Shown here in pieces: positions 56,120-64,000 of a stretch of DNA of 64,000 bases (positions are counted from its first letter, which is position 1; every line of letters begins with the position of its first letter). The stretch is from Eustoma russellianum (taxonomy: Eukaryota; Streptophyta; Magnoliopsida; Gentianales; Gentianaceae). The notes under the pieces are model-generated. The model was not told the origin of the DNA. It saw only the letters and a list, made by a program, of their open reading frames with translations, and did no database searches. Position numbers and translations under genes: made by a program. The stretch spans positions 12,254,279 to 12,318,278 of the forward strand of contig AP025067.1 in NCBI GenBank assembly GCA_036186865.1, read 5' to 3'.

Positions 56120-57054
56120 AATCTATTTTGACTTCTACTGTATTTATTTTAGAGCTTGTTGTTTCTTTATCAGTGGCCATTTTATTCCTAGTTCGACTAG
56201 AAACTGACATTGATGTAGTAGGTGTATCAGCTACAACCTCATTAGTAACTGAATTACTATTGTCTAAACTTTTTTCGATTCTAGATAAATGTTCTTTTAT
56301 AGTTTGTTTAAATTCTTTTTTACTAAATATGGTGTTAACGCTACTTGATGATATCTAATAGGGTTTAAATATCGGTTGTTTGAATTTATATGTTGTTTCA
56401 TCACTGATTGTTTGAATTGGCTGTTTTTCATAATGTTTTGCTAATAATATTTTTAGTATTCATAAGAGCTTCTTCAACTGGATTTTTATAAGGAATAGAT
56501 TCTATGGGATTTCTAGAAAAATCAACTTTTATTCCTAAAAGAGGTGGATGATTTGAGGCTATCTTCTTTTGTGATGTGAGAGTTGTCCATGTTTTTGTTG
56601 ATTCCGTTATTGGAGTTATCTTTTTGAAAGAAAAAGTGATATTATTCTGTGAAGCATATATTTCGAACCAATCAAAAAAGAATATTTTTACTTTATGAAT
56701 ATTTATAAATTCGTAGTATTGCTCTTGAATTTGTTTTCTAGTATTGTGGTAATATCTGAAAAACCATTCTCTTTTATCCGTATTTTCAGTATTACAAAAT
56801 TCAGCATGTGGGGGACTGTATTTCAATCTAGAATAAACTGGTTTTGGGATCTCCGTAGAATAATTTGCTTTTCTAAAAGAGGAATTCGTATTATCAATAT
56901 CTGATGTTGAAAACCGATGTTTTTGATATGGAACATTTATCACAGATTGAATCTGTAAAAATCTTCCGAGATTTATTGTACTAGAACTGGAGAAAAATCT
57001 TCCAAGATTTATTGTGCTAGAATTGGAGGCTATATCGTTTTTCCTAGTTAAGAA
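56120..57054 (-). pseudogene. Pararetrovirus N-terminal polyprotein module
   Basis: The open frame 56428-57054 (its first codons read out of the neighbouring LTR) has WFFRYYHNTRKQIQEQYYEF, KIFFFDWFEIYA and ASNHPPLLGIKV. I recognise this as a module recurring in endogenous plant pararetrovirus-like polyproteins upstream of the coat region, but cannot give it a function. A direct repeat of STINLGRFF lies near 56965-57025. A Lys/Gln-rich, probably coiled-coil segment follows (56128-56360). A movement-protein domain, if it existed, lay further right and is lost. Confidence 0.6.
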
Positions 57055-57833
57055 TGTAGCGCCCCGCACCCGGCCTCGTCCGGATATGGTGCACCCGCCG
57101 TACTTCACTAAGGAGAGTACAAGGCGTCATGCGTAACATGCGAAAATCCATGACATAAGTCGTGGACTCCCATGCTAACATTCAACATAGTATTAAAATT
57201 TAGGCAGAATTAAAACTTTTTAAATTAAACATGCATTACGAAATAACTAAGCTCCCAAAAGTAGTAGTCCCACAAAATAACATAACTGAAATCCAGAGAG
57301 TTCAAACATAGTCATAGTACAAAACGTCTTGACAGCACAAAAGTCCTTAAGCTTAGCTCCCTTCATGCTCCTCGCCTATGGATAAGGTACTCTCGGCTCG
57401 TCCTCGATCCATTCTATCTTGGCATTATCCGGCTCTGGGGAAAAATAAAGTGTGAGTGATAAAAATCACCCAGCAAGAATACAATAAACAACCATGAAAT
57501 ACGCAAAGAATCATAACATTAATGTATTACCCCAAAAACCTCAAATAATCATAATTCATACCTGATCTTGGATCCTGTACTTACTTGACGTTCAGCTTAA
57601 GCATGTTTTAGGGAATGCTATACCATACCTGATCTTGGATCCTGAACTTACTTGGCGTTCGGCTTAAGCATGTTTTTAGCTAATGCTATACCAATAATAA
57701 CTTATAACCATTAACTGTAACATGCAACAAGTCCTCATGATCGTGAATTATGCAAGATGCAATGCATGATGTCATGTCATGTCAAAACATCATTTTGGTC
57801 CCATAAGGTAACATGTCATAAAAACAGAGTGTC

Positions 57834-58080
57834 AGATCAATTAACCCTGGATCTCAGCGGGTCCAGAACATATCATCAGACCAATTAACCCCGGGTCTGA
57901 ACGGGTCCAGAACAGATATTAGATCAATTAACCCTGGATCTGAACGGGTCCAGAACAAATATCAGATCAATTAACCCCGGATCTGAACGGATCCAGAACA
58001 GATAACAGATCAATTAACCCGGATCTGAACGGGTCCAGAACATATCATGTCATCAGACCAATTAACCCCGGATCTTGAGT
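57834..58080 (-). repeat. ~43-bp tandem array in the Tekay-B LTR
   Basis: Six units at 57841, 57885, 57928, 57971, 58014 and 58062 (TTAACC phase), spaced 43-48 bp. Each contains AGA(T/C)CAATTAACCCCGGATC or a variant and GGGTCCAGAACA. It is located 0.78-1.03 kb from the LTR 3' end. The same unit, in reverse complement, opens the TR-GAG1 array. Confidence 0.85.
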
Positions 58081-58499
58081 CGGGTTAGTTGCATGCTTGG
58101 CCGACGAAGGAATCATGAAGCTTTCTTTAAAAACATGGGACCATAAAAACTTTTCATGCATAACGAAAACATAGTTGCTTATAAAACTTGCTTGCATAAG
58201 TAAAATCCATAACCAGTTTCATGATCATGCGTGATACATGTAGTGATATGCAATGCAAGTCATGACATGAATAATCGTATGCATTCCTTATAACATGTCA
58301 ACATGCATGGTTTTGGAATCTAAATACTTTTAGACTTTTACTTCACATTCATGGGGCGGTTAAGCTAACCAAATAGGTCCATTTCCATACTCTTTTGTCA
58401 CAAATACGTTTGGTGGAATCTTAGATACATGTCGTAAAAATTTCAGATTATTTCGATAAGCTTAAAGGGGCTTATTTAATAAATTTCCGAAATGGGTTC

Positions 58500-59270
58500 G
58501 GTGCTGAAACTGAACTGACCTATTTTACCAAAAAGTCAATTGCGGCAAATCCGTGATTTGTTTTTCAGAAATTCCAACTCGTACAAATCATAAACATGTG
58601 GAACTAGTATCTTACCAAAATTTAGCCTATTTTCATATCTCTAGGTCCCCTTTCTAAGTCCAGAAAGTCATTACTAAACTTCAGGTTGGTTCCAGTGATT
58701 TCAGTTGAGCAGTTTGACTAATTAATTCATATAAAATAATCCAGAGCTTGTTTTACCAAAATTCCAGTTGGCGTTTTCACTACACTAATAGGATTATTAC
58801 CATGCCAAAAATCAGCTTTATTTGTCATCTACAAGGTCTCTTTTCCAGCCGTTCAAAACGTTATACCATTCTGTCATGTTCCAGAATTTACAGCCTGAGC
58901 AGTCTCACTAATTATTTTATTAAGAATTAACCATAACTTATTTTAACAAAATCCTAACTCTCATCTCTGCTATACTCATGGGACTAGCGTTTTGCCAAAA
59001 ACCAGATTTATTGAAGGTCCACAAGGTCTTCATTTAATTCGTTGACTACAGTGATCAATTCTGTCCAGCTCCAGAATTTTCTACTGGAGCAGTTTTACCG
59101 TATAATTTCTTAAAAATAATCCGTAACTGATTTTAACAAAATTCCAACTCTCACTTGTGCTATACTTGCGAGGCTAACTTTGTACCAAAAATTAGCTTCA
59201 TTGAAGGTCTGTAAGGTCAGTTCCTAAACCATCTAAAACGTCACTCTATTCTGTCAACTTCCAGTGGTTT
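58500..59270 (-). repeat. ~190-bp tandem repeat in the Tekay-B LTR
   Basis: About four diverged units; the ACAAAAT(T)CC box recurs at about 58756, 58946 and 59136. Each unit carries a TCCAG…GAGCAGT phrase, the ACAAAATTCC box, a GCTATACT-type box, CCAAAAATCAGCTT and AAGGTC in that order. The reverse complement matches the repeat at 9960-10400 in TR-GAG1. Confidence 0.75.
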
Positions 59271-61032
59271 GCTATTTTGTCATCTTATCCAAGTCAAATG
59301 TCCACGTTTTCACTTAATACTTTGGGCCGAAACTTGTGTGGTGCCTTAACCATATTTTACAACATATATTCAAGCATGCATTCACATTCAAGAGTCATCT
59401 TAGTCTAAACTTACAAACAGTTACATAAAGCTCCTATCTTTCACATGTATACTTTTCTTAGGACCTTTTGTGTTACATTCACAAGTCAATCTTGTCTAGA
59501 CCTTCTTAGGTGAACCTTATTTCACTCTAGGTCAGCCCTATTTCATATAGCATATAGGAAGAGACTTCATCTTTAAAGGAATAAATCACATGCAAGGCAT
59601 TGTTCTTAGGGAATCACTAAGATATAGTCTCAACTTAAGACATTCAACTAAAGATCATATCTTAAGAACTTCTAAGCATTCAAGTCACAAACTCTTTAAA
59701 TAAATCATGAGAGATCGTTGTATACTTGCCTCTTCAAGCTAAAGCTCTTGTCTTTGCTTGGTTATGGAGTGAGTTGAGTTGAAATCCTTCTCCTTCCTTA
59801 CCTTGAGCATACAGTTTTGATGGAAATGAAAGGAAAAGATTAGTCTTTATCCAATAGAGGAAATAGGATAGGTTTGAGGTCTAGAGCTTCTTACCAAAAT
59901 GAGCTTGGAATGGAGATGCAAGCACCTCAATATAACTCCACCTAGGAAAGTTGATAGCTTTCACCTATTTGAACCATGGATGTCACGGTTTTGATGTGAA
60001 TGGAAGGATTCATGTAAGCTTCATTCTTCACCAAAATAAGAATTCACTTAAGGAAACTTGGAACAAGACTTACCTAGATGTCTTCTTGAGTCTTGAAGTT
60101 GAATCTTGTATTCCTATCCTTCAAGATGAAGGGGGCTGAATATAGGTAATGGGAGATGAGGGAATTTTTGCTAAGTGTTGCTTGTCTTGCTTTGATGGTA
60201 GGTTCTAGATAATTGGAAGATGTTGTCTTGCAAAATTTAAAAATCTAGGGGATGAAGGAGGCATGGCCGATTTTTGGAGGGAGAAAATGGGGATTAGGGC
60301 TTCCATGAGGGCTAATCAAGGTAAGGTTAGCAATAACCTTGGTTACTTTATTTCAACTATGGTTACTTTGGTGCTAACCTAAGTTACTTTATTAAATCAT
60401 GGTTATCTTAACCTTGGTTTAAGGAAAAAGTAACCATGGTAGGATTTAAAAATCCTCCATGTCTAGACATATGGGGCGGTTTTGGTTGGGGTCTTTATGA
60501 CCTCAACCATACTACCTCCTTCTTTAATGAGTTGTCTTACTTGTTCCTTAAATGCATGTCTATTTTGTTTTCTATTTATTCTTTGCATGATAACTTCTTG
60601 TCTTAATGGTGTAGTAGACTTTAAGTAATTATTTTAACTAATAAAATTGGCTAGAGAATTCTAGAACCTATCCATGTCTAGGCCGAAATTTTTGAGGCTT
60701 CTTGGGCAACTTGATATTTCTTGTAATTTTAATTCGTGTACTATATTGTATTCCAAGATTAGCATATGTGTGTATATATATATATGCACACGCCTATGTG
60801 TACTATATATATATATATATCCTCCTATGTATACGCATGTAGGTATTTATACATTTCATATATCATATACACGCACATACATAATGGTATGTATGGTTCA
60901 TATAGCTCTATATTTCATACACTACTTTCTTGAAGTTTCCTTATTTAAATTGGCTTGGTATCACCTCAATAATAATTAAGTAAAGAGGGTTAAGTTGACT
61001 TAAGTAACACGCGCTAAAAGAAATTGTCGCTT

Positions 61033-61362
61033 TCATTCCGTCTCATATTCATAGTTTTCACGTACATGATCGTTGGGGTACAACATCCTCCCCCCCTTAT
61101 CATAAGTTTCGTCCTCGAAACTTCGGAACTTGTCAAAAAGATGGGGGTATCTACTCCTCATGTCTTCCTCCGTTTCCCAAGTTGCTTCTTCTTCCGAATG
61201 ATGCTTCCATTGTACCTTTACCATGGATATGGATCTCTTCCTTAATGCCTTTTTATTCCGATCAACTATCCTTAACGGTTCCTCCTCATAAGTTACATCT
61301 TTTTCAACCTTCAACCGTTGATCTTCAAGGATGTGGCTTGGGTCATATACATATCGACGGAG
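61033..61362 (-). pseudogene. Tekay-B chromodomain-like pol C-terminus
   Basis: After TAG at 61363 the frame continues LRRYVYDPSHILED, then TYEEEPLRIVDRNKKALRK and MVKVQWKHHSEEEATWETE, ending with PHLFDKF. This is the chromodomain-like tail of Tekay/Del integrases. The frame does not stop before the polypurine tract. It reads through it (DKGGRM) and ends at 61033, about 50 bases inside the 3' LTR. Confidence 0.85.
61086..61116 (-). other. Polypurine tract and shared box of Tekay-B
   Basis: In sense AAGGGGGGGAGGA (61086-61098) directly precedes the LTR. The box GAGGACGAAACTT (61104-61116) precedes the tract. Both lie inside the open pol frame. Confidence 0.88.
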
Positions 61363-62218
61363 CTAAGAAACATGGAATACATCGTGCAACTGAGAAAGAG
61401 ATGGTGGCAACGCTAAGCGGTACGCAACCTCGCCTACTTTCTCAAGGACTTCATAAGGTCCAACGAATCTTGGACTCAGTTTTCCTTTGACGCCAAATCT
61501 CTTAACTCCTTTGGTCGGAGAAACTTTCAGAAAGACTTTCTCTCCTTCTTGAAACTCCAAAGGTCTCCTTCTTTCATCTGCCCATATCTTCGTTCTATCT
61601 TGCGCTGCTCTTAGTCTTTGCTGGACTAACTTTACCTTTTCTCGTGTTTGCTCCACAAAGTCGGGTCCCGTATAGATTTTATCTCCAATCTCGTCCCAAT
61701 AGAGTGGGGACCGACATTTTCGTCCATACAATGCCTCATAGGGTGCCATTCCGATGGATCTGTGGAAGCTATTCTTGTAAGAAAACTCAACGAGCTTAAG
61801 GCTTTTATCCCAGCTTCCTCCAAAATCAAGAATGTAAGCGCGGAGCATGTCCTCAAGGGTTTGGATTGTTCTCTCTGATTGTCCATCTGTTTGAGGATGA
61901 AATGCAGAGCTCATCCTTATCTCTGTGCCCATTACCTTTTGAAAGGCTGTACAAAATCTCGAAGTAAATCGGGGGTCGCGGTCGCAAACAATACTGATGG
62001 GCACTCCATGTAAACAAACAATCTGATCAATATACATAGAGGCCAACTTCTCCATAGATGCCTTAATCGTCATAGCCAAAAAGTGAGCAGACTTGGTCAA
62101 ACGATCCACAACGACCCATATAGCATCATTCCCATAGTTAGTCTTGGGTAGATCGGTCACAAAGTCCATGGTGATATGATCCCATTTTCATTCTGGCACT
62201 TCCAAGGGTTGTAACAAT
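61363..62218 (-). pseudogene. Tekay-B integrase core
   Basis: An open 268-codon frame carries D (MDFVTDLP), D (IVCDRDPRF) and E (DGQSERTIQ), then YGRKCRSPLYWDEIG, GKLSPRFVGP and YRLALPPSLSQLHDVFHVS. It ends at TAG, where Gln is expected. TGA (in place of TGG) and a frameshift near 62190-62260 separate it from the zinc-binding domain. The catalytic triad is complete. Confidence 0.92.
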
Positions 62219-63063
62219 CTAGCAGGTCTTTGTTGTTCGGCTTTTACTCTGACAGATCAAACATCGCTCAACAAATTCTGCTATTTGTTTCTTCATACCG
62301 GGCCACCAAAACTTTTGCTTGAGATCTTGATACATCTTATTAGCTCCAGGATGTATAGATAATCGAGAATTATGAGCTTCCATCAAGACTTCATCCTTAA
62401 TTTCTTTGTTTTCGGGGACACATAACCGTCCTTGATACCATAGACTGCCATCACTGCGAATCTCAAAGTCATCTCGCGGCTTTTCTTCCATCCTTTCCTT
62501 GACTTTTCTTAAGTTTTCATCAATTCCTTGAGTCTCCTTGATCTTATCAATTAATGAAGGGACAAGAACTAATTTGGCTAGAACTTCATCGATTGAGTCA
62601 ACTCCTTCTAGGCCAAATTCTTCCATATCTCGCTGAAGAGGTGGTTGCCGTGGGTGGCTTGTTTTCCGACTTAGGGCATCAACGACTTTGTTAGCTTTTC
62701 CCGGATGATACTGAATTGAGAGATCATAATCTTTGATCAATTCCAACCATCTACGGTGCCGCATATTAAGCTCTTTCTGGGTAAAGAGGTATTTTAGGCT
62801 CTTGTGGTCTGTGTAGATCTCGCACTTTTCGCCATATAAATAGTGCCTCCATATCTTTAACGCAAATACTACTGCGGCGAGTTCAAGATCATGGATAGGA
62901 TAGTTTTGCTCAAATGGTTTCAACTGTCGGGAGGCATAGGCTATCACTTTGTCATTCTGCATAAGGACGCATCCGAGACCATTCTTCGAAGCATCGCTGT
63001 ACACTACGTACTTTTCACCAGGAGTGGGCTGAGCTAGGATAGGAGCGGATGTCAACTTTGCTT
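62219..63063 (-). pseudogene. Tekay-B RNase H and integrase zinc domain
   Basis: An open 278-codon frame: YSDASKNGLGCVLMQ with no insertion, DLELAAVVFALKIWRHYLYG, YTDHKSLKYLF and VVDALSRK give the four RNase H acids. It goes on to the HHCC zinc module (HNSRLSIHPG … CLICQ) and ends shortly after by frameshift. It serves as the uninterrupted reference for the Tekay-A intron. Confidence 0.92.
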
Positions 63064-63651
63064 TTAGCTCCGAGAAACTCTTTTCACAATCGGCACTCCA
63101 CCAAACTTGGTCTTCTTTTGGGTCAATCTGGTGAGGGGAACAGCTATCCTCGAGAATCCTTCCACAAACTTCCTGTAATATCTGGCTAGTCCGAGAAAAC
63201 TTGTCATTTCAGTAACATTTGTTGGCCTGGGCCATTCCGTGACAGCTTCAATTTTCTTAGGATCCACCGAAATCCCATCTTCTGAAATCACATGGCCAAG
63301 GAATGATACACTTCGCAGCCAAAACTCGCATTTGCTAAATTTAGCGTACAACTGTCTTGCTCTTAGAATATTCAAGACTGTGCTTAAATGGGCTGCGTGA
63401 GTCTCTTCGTCAGGTGAATAAATCAAGATGTTGTCTATGAAGACCACTACAAACTTGTCCAACTGCTCTTGGAAGATTCGATTCATGAGATCCATAAAGG
63501 CGGCAGGGGCATTGGTCAAACCAAAAGGCATGACTAAGAACTCATAGCGTCCATAGCGGGTTCTGAAAGCAGTCTTAGGGACATCTTCCGTCTTAATCTT
63601 CAGTTGAAAGTATCCAGATCGTAAGTCAATCTTACTAAAAATTCGAGATCC
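63064..63651 (-). pseudogene. Tekay-B reverse transcriptase, main part
   Basis: GSRIFSKIDLRSGYFQL, MPFGLTNAPAAFMDLMNR and SFLGHVISEDGI are present. The catalytic box reads FIDNILIYS: the second aspartate of FIDD has become Asn, which should abolish polymerisation. A one-base deletion near 63107 shifts the frame at TKKTKF and ends the segment. The frame opens directly at the acceptor side of the intron-like insertion. Confidence 0.9.
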
Positions 63652-63725
63652 CTGCATTAAAATGCTTTAGGTAGGGTTTCAAAGGATTTAAATCTTAGTC
63701 AAGTTAAAACTTACGAGTTACTTAC
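63652..63725 (-). other. 74-nt GT-AG intron-like insertion in Tekay-B reverse transcriptase
   Basis: In sense it begins GTAAGTAACTCG, a full consensus donor, and ends CATTTTAATGCAG. Removing it joins CTCAGG to GGATCT and gives FDQLR-GSRIFSKIDL, matching the uninterrupted FDQLKGVKIFSKIDL of Tekay-A. The length is not a multiple of three. It is AT-rich with a pyrimidine-poor 3' end, and phase 0. Confidence 0.8.
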
Positions 63726-64000
63726 CCTGAGCTGGTCGAATAAATCGTCGATCCGGGCCAATGGGTACTTGTTCTTTATGGTGATTTTGTTGAGCTCCCG
63801 GTAATCGATGCATAAGTGCATACTTCCATCTTTCTTTCTCACGAATAGCACCGGAGCACCCCAAGGTGAAACACTGGGGCGAATGAGTTTCCTTTCCAGC
63901 AGTTCATGTAAATGTTCCTTTAGCTCCTTTAATTCTGTAGGTGCCATGCGATAAGGGGCTTTAGATATGGGTTCAGCTCTTGGAACAAGGTTTATTTCAA
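63726..64000 (-). pseudogene. Tekay-B reverse transcriptase N-terminal part, cut by window edge
   Basis: The frame continues off the right edge: EINLVPRAEPISKAPYRM, then LKEHLHELLERKLIRPSVSP, KKDGSMHLCIDYRELNK and IDDLFDQLR before the donor site. This is the standard lead-in and fingers region of a gypsy reverse transcriptase. Nothing is damaged in the visible part. Confidence 0.92.

Larger units (their letters stand above)
53160..57054 (-). mobile_element. Endogenous pararetrovirus (Caulimoviridae-like) remnant
   Basis: Right to left it shows a conserved N-terminal module, a coat-protein-like segment, a CCHC knuckle, an aspartic protease and a reverse transcriptase. This is the order of the plant pararetrovirus polyprotein (coat, zinc finger, protease, reverse transcriptase). 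No LTR, integrase or target duplication is seen. The 5' side is cut by Tekay-B at 57054/57055 and RNase H is not found at the 3' side. AT content is high, unlike the neighbouring GC-mixed elements. Stops, frameshifts and lost catalytic residues show that it is an old, inactive copy. Confidence 0.85.
57055..61085 (-). repeat. 3' LTR of Tekay-B (4031 bp)
   Basis: In sense it runs from TGTTGTACCCCAACG at 61085 to GGGGCGCTACA at 57055. It holds the conserved end motif (57088-57102), a six-unit array (57834-58080) and a roughly 190-bp repeat (58500-59270). It has no credible coding frame apart from the last codons of pol, which run into it. Confidence 0.88.
57055..64000 (-). mobile_element. Tekay-B: Ty3/gypsy chromovirus, 3' LTR to reverse transcriptase, cut by right edge
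   Basis: A 4.03-kb 3' LTR (57055-61085) is followed, in the minus direction upstream, by polypurine tract, chromodomain, integrase, RNase H and reverse transcriptase. The protein is collinear with Tekay-A and about as well preserved. The LTR starts TGTTGTACCCC like TR-GAG1 and ends GGGGCGCTACA. It abuts the pararetrovirus, into which it probably inserted; the flanking pentamer is AAGAA and its partner is outside the window. Confidence 0.92.

Noticed and set aside
60674..60979. 101-codon frame in the Tekay-B LTR
   Set aside because: It includes translated TA/CA-rich microsatellite DNA and shows no protein pattern.

Overview
The window is eukaryotic nuclear DNA from a plant, most likely a dicot. 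It holds no recognisable host gene. It looks like gene-poor heterochromatin built from nested retroelements: one Ty1/copia fragment, two autonomous-type Ty3/gypsy chromoviruses (Tekay/Del-like, here Tekay-A and Tekay-B), two GAG-only LTR elements with 5-kb LTRs (TR-GAG1 and TR-GAG2), two L1-type LINEs of one family, and a decayed endogenous pararetrovirus. Species cannot be named from the sequence. Every element except the GAG frame of TR-GAG1 is broken.

Layout. 1-3552 (minus): the gag, protease and integrase part of a SIRE-like copia element that runs off the left edge, with its 5' LTR from 3553 rightwards. 7103-22439 (plus): TR-GAG1, with a 5046-bp 5' LTR, only 1257 bp of internal DNA (PBS, one gag frame, polypurine tract) and a shortened 3' LTR that carries LINE1 (14186-20392, 17-bp target duplication). 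22440-28580: LINE2 (minus), lying in a TA microsatellite. 28660-30868: the start of a further LTR, cut by TR-GAG2. 30869-52956 (plus): TR-GAG2, with two roughly 5-kb LTRs and target duplication TCAAG. Its 1.6-kb interior is split by Tekay-A (36212-46768, minus, target duplication GTCAG). 53160-57054 (minus): pararetrovirus remnant. 57055-64000 (minus): Tekay-B, from the 3' LTR through integrase and RNase H into reverse transcriptase, cut by the right edge.

How the pieces relate. TR-GAG1, TR-GAG2 and Tekay-B share a 13-base sequence just before the polypurine tract (11 of 13 bases in Tekay-A), which in Tekay-B codes for the pol C-terminus. All four share a GC-rich LTR end containing TACGGCGGGTGCACC or a close variant, and all four carry a tandem array about 0.8-1.2 kb before the LTR 3' end. 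TR-GAG1 and Tekay-B also share a roughly 190-bp LTR repeat. I infer that the GAG-only elements are internal-deletion derivatives of Tekay elements and use Tekay enzymes in trans.

Main unusual signals: (1) this two-part GAG-only/Tekay system; (2) short AT-rich GT-AG intron-like insertions in the pol genes of both Tekay elements, at different places, whose removal restores the conserved protein; (3) a long third open frame after ORF2 in both LINEs, starting 14-16 bases after the ORF2 stop, with in-frame repeats and regularly placed perfect hairpins. A 10-N gap at 38544-38553 is flanked by an identical 572-bp duplication that is probably an assembly artefact.
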